Below, piece by piece: positions 23,297 to 32,299 of a stretch of 63,603 nucleotides of DNA. This stretch comes from JBELHR01 sp042091275 (GTDB taxonomy: Bacteria > Bacteroidota > Bacteroidia > Flavobacteriales > Flavobacteriaceae): assembly GCA_042091275.1 (NCBI GenBank), contig JBELHR010000011.1, positions 1 through 63,603 on the forward strand. The letters are read 5' to 3'. How positions within the stretch are numbered: position 1 is the first letter of the stretch; each line of letters opens with the position of its first letter. The position numbers and the translations under genes were made by a program. The notes under the pieces are model-generated. The model did not search any database, was not told the DNA's origin, and worked only from the letters and a program-made list of their open reading frames with translations.

Positions 23297-25138
23297 ATGA
23301 CAAGACAAATAACATTTTTTCTAAGTATAATTCTAGCCCTAACTTCGCTAAATGCTCAAGAGCAAGCGAGCTATTGGCAGCAGCAAGCGGATTATGTAAT
23401 GGATATTGACGTGGATGTTGAGAAATATCAATATCACGGAAAACAAACCATTAAGTACACTAACAATTCTCCAGACGTTTTAAATAAGGTTTTTTATCAC
23501 CTCTATTTTAATGCCTTTCAACCGGGGTCGGAAATGGATGTTCGCCTGCAGAATATCGTAGACCCAGACTCTAGAATGGTAGATAATGTAGGAACAGAAG
23601 AAAATCCGATATACGAGAGTAGAATCGCAAAATTGACACCTGAGGAGATCGGTTTTATACATGTAAATTCTCTGCTTCAAGACGGAGTTGCTGTGGAGTA
23701 CAGTGTTCAAGGAACGGTTTTAGAGGTGGTATTGGCAGAGCCAATAGCTTCAGGAGGACAAGCGACTTTGGAAATGGATTTTGATGCTCAGGTTCCAGTT
23801 CAAGTCCGTCGCTCTGGAAGAGAGAATTCAGATGAGGTTCATTTATCCATGACCCAATGGTATCCAAAACTTGCAGAATACGATTTTCAGGGCTGGCAAG
23901 ACACTCCATATATAGCTAGAGAGTTTCAGGGAGTTTGGGGGAATTACGACGTGACTATTCACATGGACCCAGCTTACACAATAGGAGGTACAGGGGTGCT
24001 TGTAAACAACAACGAAATCGGACACGGATATCAGGACTCCGGCGTTAAGGTTAAAAAACACAAAAAGAATAAAAAGCTGGCCTGGAACTTTAAGGCAGAG
24101 CAAGTTCACGATTTTGCATGGGCCGCAGACGACGAGTACACGCACGATCAGTTAACTACTGAGAAGGGGATTGTTTTACACTTTTTGTATAAAGGTGACG
24201 AACAAACTAGAGAAAACTGGAAAGCATTGCAGCCTTATGCGGAACATGCGATGAATTATTTTTCAGAAAACATTGGACCTTACCCTTGGCCACAATATTC
24301 TGTAATCCAAGGAGGAGATGGAGGTATGGAATATGCGATGAGTACTTTAATTGCAGGGGGAGCGAATTTCTCAAGCTTAAAAGGAACGACATATCACGAG
24401 ATGGCTCACGCTTGGTTCCAACATATTTTGGCGACCAATGAGTCTCTACACCCTTGGATGGACGAAGGTTTTACTACCTATATTTCGGCACTTGCAACGA
24501 ATGACATTTCTGAAAACCCAAAAGAAAATCCAATTGCCGGTACTTATAGAGGGTATTTTTATGTGGTAAATGCACTTTTGGAGGAACCGATGACAACACA
24601 GGCAGATCGATACGACACCAATGTTGCTTACTCTGTGGCGTCTTATGTCAAGGGTAAAATATTTATAGCTCAATTGGGCTATATGCTCGGAGATGATGTT
24701 TTAAAGCAAATTATAAAAGCCTATTATCAAGAATGGGGAATGAAACACCCGACACCAAACGACTTTATTCGAGTTGCTGAAAAAGTAAGTGGTTTGGAAT
24801 TGTCTTGGTATCTCAATGAATTTGGTCAAACGACACACACTATTGATTATGGAATAAAATCGGTAGAAGGTCAAAATATAGTTTTAGAGCGAATCGGCAG
24901 AGTTCCGATGCCTTTGGACCTAAGGGTTACTTATTCTGATGGTACTTTTGAGGACTATTTGATTCCTTTGAGAATGATGAGGGGACATAAAGACTCAGAC
25001 GCCAACGTCATTGACGATTGGGCTTGGGCTTACCCGACTTACAGCTTTGAGGCAAGTAAACCGGTAGTAAAAGTGGAGATAGACCCTTCTACAATTATGG
25101 CCGATGTTTTTGAGGACAATAACCTCTGGGAAAAATAA
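23297..25138 (+). CDS. Exported M1 family metallopeptidase (aminopeptidase)
   Basis: 613 residues with a signal peptide ending LTSLNAQ. The gluzincin motif is HEMAH at about 367-371, with the third zinc ligand in WMDEGFTTY about 19 residues on, and a GGMEYA substrate motif (DGGMEYAMS) before it. It removes N-terminal residues from peptides in the periplasm. A terminator lies just upstream and only about 20 nt separates it from the ATG, so its promoter must be inside that gap or transcription reads through; none is obvious. Confidence 0.9.
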   Translation: MTRQITFFLSIILALTSLNAQEQASYWQQQADYVMDIDVDVEKYQYHGKQTIKYTNNSPDVLNKVFYHLYFNAFQPGSEMDVRLQNIVDPDSRMVDNVGTEENPIYESRIAKLTPEEIGFIHVNSLLQDGVAVEYSVQGTVLEVVLAEPIASGGQATLEMDFDAQVPVQVRRSGRENSDEVHLSMTQWYPKLAEYDFQGWQDTPYIAREFQGVWGNYDVTIHMDPAYTIGGTGVLVNNNEIGHGYQDSGVKVKKHKKNKKLAWNFKAEQVHDFAWAADDEYTHDQLTTEKGIVLHFLYKGDEQTRENWKALQPYAEHAMNYFSENIGPYPWPQYSVIQGGDGGMEYAMSTLIAGGANFSSLKGTTYHEMAHAWFQHILATNESLHPWMDEGFTTYISALATNDISENPKENPIAGTYRGYFYVVNALLEEPMTTQADRYDTNVAYSVASYVKGKIFIAQLGYMLGDDVLKQIIKAYYQEWGMKHPTPNDFIRVAEKVSGLELSWYLNEFGQTTHTIDYGIKSVEGQNIVLERIGRVPMPLDLRVTYSDGTFEDYLIPLRMMRGHKDSDANVIDDWAWAYPTYSFEASKPVVKVEIDPSTIMADVFEDNNLWEK

Positions 25139-25155
25139 AAAATCACAAAATAATG

Positions 25156-25185
25156 AAACTCCTGCTTTATCGAGCGGGAGTTTTT
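25156..25185. terminator. Terminator between convergent M1 peptidase and LysE genes
   Basis: AAACTCCTGCT (25156-25166) pairs with AGCGGGAGTTT (25173-25183), followed by T on the + strand. It may also act on the minus strand. Confidence 0.8.
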
Positions 25186-25879
25186 ATTTAGATCGATTTT
25201 GGTCAATCATTTCGTGAAGTTGGTTGCTGTCCGAGATGAGTTCAGGAAAAAAACCCTTTAGACATAAAGCCAGACCAAACAGTATAAATATCACGGACAT
25301 GATCCGTTTCATTTTGCAGCTTACCTCTGGAGTTATTTTATTTCTCAATTGTTTTGCAATAATTATTTTGACTAAGTCTGTCAGTAAATAACCGAGCAAA
25401 ATCACGCCGAAATATTGAAAAACGGTACTTTTTTCCATGCTAAAACTCGGGCCTATAACCACGATTAGAGCCAGCCAAAAGCCCAGAACACCTATGTTTA
25501 TAAAATTCAACAAGAACCCTTTTAAGAAAAAGCTGATATAAGAGGGGTCTTTTTCTGGTGAAATACTATTTTCATCGCCTTTAGCTCCGTCGTCTTTTTC
25601 TCTTTTGAAGAGACTATAGGCTCCATAAGATAGCAGAACTAGGCCGCCGACAGCAAAGATCGCAGGGTCATCTTTTATAAGTTCCAAGGCAGGCTTTGAT
25701 GCGTAAAAAGCAATACAGATTGAAATAGCATCACTGAAAATTGCTCCTAAATCAAAGGCAAGTGCTTTTTTAAATCCGTAAAGCACACTGGTTTGGAGCA
25801 GCATAAAAAATATGGGCCCTATCATAAAAGCCATCAAGAATCCGAGTAGTAAAGCCTCTTTAAAGTCTAAAAACGTCAT
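25184..25879 (-). CDS. LysE family amino-acid exporter
   Basis: 231 residues with about six membrane helices. The N-terminal signature GFLMAFMIGPIFFMLLQTSV and KKALAFDLGAIFSD fit the LysE/RhtB translocator family. It probably exports amino acids or related metabolites across the inner membrane; substrate unknown. A charged loop at about 100-118 is longer than usual. It follows the PaaE-like gene by 5 nt. Confidence 0.8.
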   Translation of the reverse strand: MTFLDFKEALLLGFLMAFMIGPIFFMLLQTSVLYGFKKALAFDLGAIFSDAISICIAFYASKPALELIKDDPAIFAVGGLVLLSYGAYSLFKREKDDGAKGDENSISPEKDPSYISFFLKGFLLNFINIGVLGFWLALIVVIGPSFSMEKSTVFQYFGVILLGYLLTDLVKIIIAKQLRNKITPEVSCKMKRIMSVIFILFGLALCLKGFFPELISDSNQLHEMIDQNRSK

Positions 25880-25884
25880 TCTAA

Positions 25885-26895
25885 CTAGGCTTCGTCAAAA
25901 TCGATACATACCGAACTTGTAACGGCGTGTGCCATACAGGTTAAGGTCAGTCCTTCCTCAATTTCAGAATCTGTTAGAATAGGGTTTTTTAACATTTCCG
26001 CTTTTCCTTTGGATACTAGAGCGATACAAGAGCTGCACACTCCACCTTTACAAGAGTAGGGAGCGTCGAGGTCCTCCTCTAAAATGGCATCCAATAGATT
26101 TTGTCCCTTTGGAGCTGAAAATGTGTGACTTTCATCGTCTAAAATGACCGTGATTTCAACGGAGTCAGACTCGTCTAAAACCTCATCTTTTTGAGAGGAT
26201 TGGGTAAAGAGCTCGTAACTTATCTGATCGGGAGCGAATTCTAATTCTTCTAAAACCGAAGAGGCGTTCTCGATCATTTTCTCAGGCCCACATAGGAACG
26301 CTTTTTCGATTTCTTGATCCTTTAGAGCGAACTTGATAAGATTTTCGTCTATCCTTCCCAGACGATCTTCAGGACCGCAGTTTTGACTGTATGTCAAATG
26401 GATCTTTAGTCTGGAGTCCTCCTTTTGCATTTCTAAAAGCTCGGATAAATACATAGCGTCCTCCGGTCTTTTGTTTCCATAAATCAGAGTAAACTGTGCC
26501 TCCTTAGATTTTAAAACCTCCTTGATCATAGACACAATCGGAGTGATCCCACTACCAGCAGCTATGCCCAAGAAATGGGCTTTATTTGTGTTGGAAAGAT
26601 CTAACAAAAACCGACCCTCGGGAGCGGCAATGTTTAAAGAATCTCCCTCTTTTAGTCCTAGAGCAAAATTGGAAAAAAGTCCATTTTCTACCGCTTTTAT
26701 ACCTACTCGTAAATCTTCGTTGGGAGCAGAACTAAGAGAATAGGATCTCCGAACTGTTTTCCCTTCAAAGTCTTGTTCAAAAGTGAGGTATTGACCAGGT
26801 AAAAATTGAAAGTTTTCAATATTATCAAAATACAAACTCACTGAACTAGAGGTTTCTTTTAAAACCTTTTTTATTTTATGTGGAGTAAATAGCAT
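25885..26895 (-). CDS. PaaE-like FAD/NAD(P) oxidoreductase with C-terminal 2Fe-2S ferredoxin
   Basis: 336 residues from ATG 26895 (MLFTPHKIKKVLKET); the longer frame would overlap the upstream gene. Order: FAD-binding barrel with RRSYSLSSAP, NAD(P) domain with GSGITPIVSMI and CGPEKMI, then a plant-type ferredoxin with SCKGGVCSSC and a distal Cys in LTCMAHA. Such proteins pass electrons from NAD(P)H to an oxygenase or desaturase, for example phenylacetyl-CoA epoxidase. No oxygenase lies beside it, so the partner is unknown. Confidence 0.85.
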   Translation of the reverse strand: MLFTPHKIKKVLKETSSSVSLYFDNIENFQFLPGQYLTFEQDFEGKTVRRSYSLSSAPNEDLRVGIKAVENGLFSNFALGLKEGDSLNIAAPEGRFLLDLSNTNKAHFLGIAAGSGITPIVSMIKEVLKSKEAQFTLIYGNKRPEDAMYLSELLEMQKEDSRLKIHLTYSQNCGPEDRLGRIDENLIKFALKDQEIEKAFLCGPEKMIENASSVLEELEFAPDQISYELFTQSSQKDEVLDESDSVEITVILDDESHTFSAPKGQNLLDAILEEDLDAPYSCKGGVCSSCIALVSKGKAEMLKNPILTDSEIEEGLTLTCMAHAVTSSVCIDFDEA

Positions 26896-26930
26896 GTCTA
26901 AATTTTTGACAAAAATAAGAAACTTATAGA

Positions 26931-28745
26931 TTATTTTTGAGCTGCATTCCATTTACTTTTTCCGCCTACAACAGGAAGAGTCAAACTGCTTTCACTCAAA
27001 TCAATAGTGATCTCTGTTCCCGGCTCTGGATGCAGTGTAAAGTTTTGATCCGATGAGAATATCATAAGACCTATTTGTTGGCCCTTTTTGACAATATGAT
27101 CGTCTGGTTGCAGGTAAAAACTCAAGTTTACAAACTCGTTAGGAATTAAATCCTCTCCATTTCGTATGCCTTTTGAGTTTTGGGGATCCGCCCAGCCTCG
27201 TGTGATTAAGTTTTCTTGAATGTGTTTGGCATTTTTGTCAAAAGGAAGCGACAATAAATATACAGACAAGTTTGCAGCTGCTTTACTAGCCGCTATTTTA
27301 AGTTTGATTTGAGACAGTCCCGAAAGGTGGACGTCTTCGGAGAGTTCCTCACTAATAAATAACAAGCGGTGATTTTTGTTTGAAGGGTCAATTAATTCCG
27401 ATGAAGAAAGATTAAAATCATCCGTAAAAGATTCTGTTTTTCTTTGTCGAGTTTGTTTGGTAGTCAGTGCCCCTTGCCCGGAAGTGTTGGGGTTAAAATA
27501 AAGCCGAACCTCTTCTGCATCTGGATTTGGATAGTCGAGATATTTTGTTGGATTTTCATGGGTCTCATTTTCTCTTACAATATGCGCTTTATAGACCTCA
27601 TTTTCTATTCCGTTATCTCGGCCGAAAAGATATTGAGAAAACCATTTATTCATCATTTCTTTTGGAGGAGGGCCACCGTGACCGTCTTGGTGATAGTATA
27701 TTTGGGTGGTTAAGCCCAATTTTTTTGCGGCATCATAAATTCTATAAGAGTGCTCTGGCATAACATTCCAATCATTAAATCCGTGGGACATTAACATGGC
27801 AGCTGACATGTTTTCCATTTGATTTAAATAATCTCTACCATACCAAAAGTCATTGTAGTCCCCAGAAAGTCTGTCGATACCATTTGCAATAATACTGTCT
27901 CTGTAAACGCGATCGGAATACGCTCTTTTGGATTCCTCTCCTGAGTGAATAAAATCGTAGAGAACATCGACATCTTCGCCTAGATACCCTCCAGGAGACC
28001 TCACTAGTCCATTGGATCTGTAATAGTGGTAGTATGAGGTATTTGGAGCCACTGGTATAATTACTTCCAAACCTTCTACACCTGTTGTCGCTGCAGCAAG
28101 GGGAAGTGTTCCGTTATAAGATGTACCCGTCATACCAACTTTACCAGTTGACCAGAAAGCGGTTTCCTTTTTATCGCCTTTACGACTCGTATAGCCATTA
28201 GGTTTTCCAGTCAACCACTCGATAACTGCCTTTGGAGCAAGAGATTCGTTTATTCCTCCAACCGTTGGTGAACCATCGCTGAGACCTGTTCCAGGGGAAG
28301 AAGAATATACCATAATATAACCTTTTGGAATCCACGTTGAGGCGTATCTAGTGCTGATTATTGGCCTTTGTCCGACCCTGGTTACAGGCGGGTGCTTGTG
28401 AGGAGGAGGTATGGCTCCAATTTCGTGATTTACATCCCAAAAAGCTCCGGCAACGTCAGGAGCAACTCCCGCAAAGTAAGGACTTGTATTGTAAATGACA
28501 GGAAGCTTTAGTCCTTCACTATCTGTCTGAGCAGGTCTAATTACAGCGACATGCATGCGGTCTTTTTTGCCATCTCCGTCTGTATCAAAATCAGTTTCAA
28601 CCCACAAGTCGTGTTTGATCCAGGCGGAGGAATCACTAAAGCCAGGAACATCCTGAGCTAGACCATTTTCAAAAACAGGAACCGTTTGGGCGTTACAAAC
28701 AAAGGAGGATAGCAATAAAAAAGTAAACAGTATTCTGACTTGCAT
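26931..28745 (-). CDS. Exported X-Pro dipeptidyl-peptidase/CocE family hydrolase
   Basis: 604 residues with a signal peptide ending VCNAQ. An alpha/beta-hydrolase of the S15/CocE group: nucleophile Ser in GTSYNG, Asp in HGFNDWNV, His in DGHGGPP, and a C-terminal jelly-roll domain from about 390 on. An EF-like DTDGDGKKD segment follows the N-terminus. It probably removes X-Pro dipeptides in the periplasm; an esterase role is possible. Confidence 0.85.
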   Translation of the reverse strand: MQVRILFTFLLLSSFVCNAQTVPVFENGLAQDVPGFSDSSAWIKHDLWVETDFDTDGDGKKDRMHVAVIRPAQTDSEGLKLPVIYNTSPYFAGVAPDVAGAFWDVNHEIGAIPPPHKHPPVTRVGQRPIISTRYASTWIPKGYIMVYSSSPGTGLSDGSPTVGGINESLAPKAVIEWLTGKPNGYTSRKGDKKETAFWSTGKVGMTGTSYNGTLPLAAATTGVEGLEVIIPVAPNTSYYHYYRSNGLVRSPGGYLGEDVDVLYDFIHSGEESKRAYSDRVYRDSIIANGIDRLSGDYNDFWYGRDYLNQMENMSAAMLMSHGFNDWNVMPEHSYRIYDAAKKLGLTTQIYYHQDGHGGPPPKEMMNKWFSQYLFGRDNGIENEVYKAHIVRENETHENPTKYLDYPNPDAEEVRLYFNPNTSGQGALTTKQTRQRKTESFTDDFNLSSSELIDPSNKNHRLLFISEELSEDVHLSGLSQIKLKIAASKAAANLSVYLLSLPFDKNAKHIQENLITRGWADPQNSKGIRNGEDLIPNEFVNLSFYLQPDDHIVKKGQQIGLMIFSSDQNFTLHPEPGTEITIDLSESSLTLPVVGGKSKWNAAQK

Positions 28746-28785
28746 GATTGTGTTTTTTGAGAATTCAAGCTACATAAATTTCCTC

Positions 28786-28815
28786 AAAAAAAAGGGCCTA
28801 GTATAAAATACTAAG
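28786..28815 (-). terminator. Minus-strand intrinsic terminator upstream of the GH13 gene
   Basis: On the minus strand GGGCTTAGTAT and ATACTAGGCCC form an 11-bp stem followed by eight T. It points away from the GH13 gene and lies upstream of the X-Pro peptidase gene, so it ends either the putative small RNA next to it or antisense transcripts from the right. Confidence 0.75.
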
Positions 28816-28881
28816 CCCAATATTATCATGCCAGGGTTTTTAGGGAATGTTTGATAAATCAAACGGAGGTTACCCTGCACT
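28786..28881 (-). ncRNA. Candidate small RNA, class unknown
   Basis: On the minus strand an exact TATCTTTG box (28888-28895) is followed by about 95 nt ending at the terminator. The predicted RNA has CAGGGT pairing with ACCCTG, an inner hairpin GTTTGA-TTTA-TCAAAC, and the terminator stem. No open frame. It lacks the SRP RNA tetraloop motif and I do not recognise a riboswitch. It could also be the long leader of the X-Pro peptidase gene. Confidence 0.45.
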
Positions 28882-28887
28882 ATGGCA

Positions 28888-28895
28888 CAAAGATA
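28888..28895 (-). promoter_or_regulatory. -7 box for the candidate small RNA
   Basis: CAAAGATA on the + strand reads TATCTTTG on the minus strand, a perfect TAnnTTTG. No well-spaced -33 TTG; the nearest lies 24 nt away. Confidence 0.5.
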
Positions 28896-29014
28896 AGAAA
28901 GAAACTTGTTGAGAAAGCCCAAAAAACTGTTAAAAGCTATGCGTGCATAATAAATTACGGTTTAGATTAAACTTTTATTGCCTAATTTCACCCTTTATAA
29001 AGATCCACTTATCT

Positions 29015-30880
29015 ATGCTCAAAAGAATCTGTTTTTTACTCCTTTTCTCTGCAGTTTGTTTGCATCTGAATGCTCAAAATACGTTTGACAGAGTCGAACC
29101 ATCCTTTTGGTGGGTGGGAATGCAAGACTCTCGGCTCCAAATAATGGTTCACGGTGATGAGGTTTCGAATTTAACTCCTAAAATAAGTAATAGGCATATA
29201 ACTTTAGACTCTGTTTCGAGAACGGACAACAGCAATTATATGTTTTTGAATCTCAGTATTGATTCTAAAATGAAGTCGGGATTTTTTAAAATTGATTTTT
29301 TCAAAAAAGGTCAAAGGGTTAATCGAATAGACTATGAATTGAAGCAAAGATCTCCAAATTCGCGTTTGAGGGAGGGTTTTGACAATAGTGATGTTATCTA
29401 TTTAATAAGCCCAGATAGGTTTGTAAATGCCTTGACTGAAAACGATCATATCGAAGGGATGCGTCCCGATACGGATCGCCAGAACCCTTCTAAGCGACAC
29501 GGCGGGGATTTAGAGGGTATAATATCGCGATTAGACTATATTGAGGAGATGGGCTTTTCTGCAATTTGGATTTGTCCGCTTCTGGAGAGCAACCAAAAAG
29601 AATATTCTTATCACGGATATGCAACTACGGATTATTATAAAATAGATCCGAGATATGGAAGTAATGAGGACTATGTTCGCTTGGTTCAAGAGGCTAATAA
29701 AAGAGGAATAAAAATTATAATGGATCAGGTCCTGAATCACAACGGGAGCTATCATTATTGGACGGATGATCTCCCAAGTCAGGATTGGTACCACTATGCA
29801 AAAGATAGTATAAAGCCAATGACCTCTCATAAAAGAACTGTTCTCTCGGATCCTTATGTAGCGCAAAGCGACAGAGTTGCCTTTTCCGACGGATGGTTTG
29901 TCAATAGAATGCCAGACCTCAATCAGCAAAATAACTTACTGGCGACTTACTTAATTCAAAACGCAATCTTCTGGATTGAATACTCGGGAATTCAGGGTAT
30001 CAGACAAGACACGTATTCTTACCCCGACCCTGGTTTTATGAACGATTGGTCGAGTCGTATCCTTTTGGAGTATCCCAATTTTAATTTGGTAGGTGAGGAG
30101 TGGTCTGTAAACCCAGCAATCGTTTCTCGTTGGCAGCTCGGAAAACAAAACAACGACGGCTTTGAGTCGAATATGCCTTCCATGATGGATTTTCCATTGC
30201 AAAAGGCTATTGTGTCGTCCATAAATAAGGAAGAGCAACCTTGGACAAATAGCTTTGATGAGGTTTACGAAATGATGGGCAATGATTTCCTGTATCCAGA
30301 CCCGAATAATTTAGTTGTGTTTTTGGACAACCACGATATGGCGAGAATATACGACCAAGTCGAGGGAAGCAAAGCTAAACTAGAGATGGCTTTGAACTAT
30401 TTGTATTCAACAAGAGGGATCCCTCAAGTGTATTACGGAACAGAAATTATGCTTGCCTATCCAGAAAACCCAGGAGATCACGGTAGATTGAGGATTGACA
30501 TGCCAGGCGGCTGGGAAGGGGATAGTATAAACGCCTTCGAAGGTGAAGGTTTGTCTGAGGACCAAATAGAAATTCAAGAACTCATCAAGAAACTAAACCT
30601 TTTGAGAAGAAACAATACTGCTTTTCAAACCGGTCATCTATTGCACTATGCTCCGGAGAAAGAGGTTTATGTGCTATTCCGATTTGATAAAGAGAAGCGT
30701 TTTATGATTGTTTTTAATAAGAATAAGCAAGAAGTTGATTTGGATTTAAGAAGGTTTTCAGAGGGTATAAATGGCAGCGTAATTTTCAAAAACGCAATCG
30801 ATGGGAAGTCTGTGGAAATTAGAGACAGCCTCTTGAGATTGGAAGGTTTTCAATCCTATATTTTCGAACTGAAGCCCTAG
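29015..30880 (+). CDS. Exported alpha-amylase family (GH13) glycosidase with cyclomaltodextrinase-type N-terminal domain
   Basis: 621 residues from ATG 29015 (MLKRICFLLLF), a signal peptide ending HLNAQ. An Ig-like N-terminal domain (about 22-125) precedes the barrel. The GH13 regions are DQVLNHNG (I), GIRQDTY with nucleophile Asp332 (II), LVGEEW with acid Glu361 (III) and FLDNHD with Asp441 (IV). It should hydrolyse alpha-1,4-glucans or cyclodextrins in the periplasm. Its stop shares CTAG with the stop of the convergent decarboxylase gene and no terminator separates them. Confidence 0.92.
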   Translation: MLKRICFLLLFSAVCLHLNAQNTFDRVEPSFWWVGMQDSRLQIMVHGDEVSNLTPKISNRHITLDSVSRTDNSNYMFLNLSIDSKMKSGFFKIDFFKKGQRVNRIDYELKQRSPNSRLREGFDNSDVIYLISPDRFVNALTENDHIEGMRPDTDRQNPSKRHGGDLEGIISRLDYIEEMGFSAIWICPLLESNQKEYSYHGYATTDYYKIDPRYGSNEDYVRLVQEANKRGIKIIMDQVLNHNGSYHYWTDDLPSQDWYHYAKDSIKPMTSHKRTVLSDPYVAQSDRVAFSDGWFVNRMPDLNQQNNLLATYLIQNAIFWIEYSGIQGIRQDTYSYPDPGFMNDWSSRILLEYPNFNLVGEEWSVNPAIVSRWQLGKQNNDGFESNMPSMMDFPLQKAIVSSINKEEQPWTNSFDEVYEMMGNDFLYPDPNNLVVFLDNHDMARIYDQVEGSKAKLEMALNYLYSTRGIPQVYYGTEIMLAYPENPGDHGRLRIDMPGGWEGDSINAFEGEGLSEDQIEIQELIKKLNLLRRNNTAFQTGHLLHYAPEKEVYVLFRFDKEKRFMIVFNKNKQEVDLDLRRFSEGINGSVIFKNAIDGKSVEIRDSLLRLEGFQSYIFELKP

Positions 30881-32289
30881 ACGAAGTTTTGCTTTAACAA
30901 ATTTAGTAGAGTTTCGATATGCTTTAGGTGTGTTCTAAAATGCACAACAGCGACTCTTATCCAAAATACTTCAGAAATACTCGTACTAGAGAGGTAGACT
31001 CGACCGTCATCTTGAATGATTTTTAGGAGTTTTCTAGTTTGTTCATTTCCTGAAGAAACCCTGAAAAGGACTATCGAAAGGTCGGGTGTTGGCCCAAGAC
31101 TTAGATGTGAAATATTCTGAGCTTCTGAATAAAAATATTGCGCTAAGTGATATTTTTCTGACAATGCTGATCGAAATGCACCGATTCCAAATAGTTTTAG
31201 AGGAAACCAAAGACGAAGACCGCGAAAGTGCTTGGTTAACTCGGGAGAGAGGTCTGCAGGGGAAAGCTGATCATTTGCTCCTTGAGCATCTTGAAGATAA
31301 TCCGCGAGATAATGATGAACTGCCAAAAGGGCCATTTTATTTTTGATCAAAACCGCACCAGATCCAAAGGGAAGAAAAAGTGTTTTATGAGGATCCAGAG
31401 TTATAGAATCTGCAAGCTCAAGGCCTTTATATTTTGATTTTAATTCCGGGCAAAGTTTAAAAAAACCGCCATACGCAGCGTCTACATGAAACCAAATTTT
31501 ATGTTTTTCCGCGAGTTTTGAAATCTCCTCTATCGGATCAATCGCACCTGTATTGGTGGTTCCAAAAGATGCGTTTATCATAAATGGGATAAGGCCCGAA
31601 GTGAGGTCGTTCTCAATAAATTCCTCAAGTTTTTTGACATCGAGGCGTAAATTCTCATCCAAAGGGATATAGCGCAGAATACTTTCACCTAGTCCAGCAA
31701 TTCGCAAGGCTTTTTGTACAGAATGGTGAGCTTGAGTGCTCAGATAAACAACCGAATTGGAAAAGTCTTTGGCTTTTAGGCCTTGTGCTTCACGAGCCGT
31801 AACTACCGCGATTAAATTAGAGATTGAACCACCTGAAGTCAAATTTCCAACAGCAGATTTTGGATACCCCACAAGTCGACACATCCATGAAATTAGCGCA
31901 TTTTCCAATTGCACCGCTCCTGGTGACGCATAATATACTCCCGCGTAACTATTGGTTACTGCAGCGATAAAGTCCCCCATTGCGGAAGGATACAAGCCTC
32001 CTCCAGGGATATATCCCATATGCCCTCCGGCCGCAGCGTTTATTCCTTGGCTATCTATAAATTTCTCCTGTTCTTCTAACAGGTCTTGCAAGATAATTGG
32101 AGCTTCATTTAAATCGAAGGGATGAGACTCGTCATTGGCCCCTCTATAGACCTTACTGCTATCTAATGTCGACAAATAATTTTGAGCATATTCATGAACT
32201 TTAGAATTCCAGGCGGCTTTTTGTTCTGGATTAGGGTCTAATTGCAGCGCTTTTTTCTCGAGTTCTTTGATTATCTCAAGTCTTTTCAT
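30877..32289 (-). CDS. PLP-dependent group II decarboxylase (aromatic-L-amino-acid type)
   Basis: 470 residues. PLP motifs: HVDAAYGGFF (Asp to the pyridine nitrogen) and the Schiff-base Lys in DPHKTLFLPFG; GHMGYIPGGGLYPS and NLTSGGSISNL are typical of the DDC/AADC family. It would decarboxylate an amino acid such as a tryptophan, tyrosine or dopa relative; substrate not determined. It is the last gene of the molybdenum-hydroxylase operon, 10 nt after the dienelactone hydrolase gene, which hints at aromatic amine metabolism (inference). Confidence 0.85.
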   Translation of the reverse strand: MKRLEIIKELEKKALQLDPNPEQKAAWNSKVHEYAQNYLSTLDSSKVYRGANDESHPFDLNEAPIILQDLLEEQEKFIDSQGINAAAGGHMGYIPGGGLYPSAMGDFIAAVTNSYAGVYYASPGAVQLENALISWMCRLVGYPKSAVGNLTSGGSISNLIAVVTAREAQGLKAKDFSNSVVYLSTQAHHSVQKALRIAGLGESILRYIPLDENLRLDVKKLEEFIENDLTSGLIPFMINASFGTTNTGAIDPIEEISKLAEKHKIWFHVDAAYGGFFKLCPELKSKYKGLELADSITLDPHKTLFLPFGSGAVLIKNKMALLAVHHYLADYLQDAQGANDQLSPADLSPELTKHFRGLRLWFPLKLFGIGAFRSALSEKYHLAQYFYSEAQNISHLSLGPTPDLSIVLFRVSSGNEQTRKLLKIIQDDGRVYLSSTSISEVFWIRVAVVHFRTHLKHIETLLNLLKQNFV

Positions 32290-32299
32290 TTAAAGATTC

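Noticed and set aside
21581..25138. T9SS cargo among the exported peptidases
   Set aside because: GldH suggests that a gliding apparatus exists, but neither the S8 nor the M1 protein has a recognisable C-terminal type A or B sorting domain.
28786..28881. Bacterial SRP (4.5S) RNA or 6S RNA
   Set aside because: The GGAAG-type tetraloop region of SRP RNA and the long open-helix form of 6S RNA are absent.
31086..31346. Plus-strand 86-codon frame inside the decarboxylase gene
   Set aside because: Antisense to a gene with intact PLP motifs; no homology or start context.
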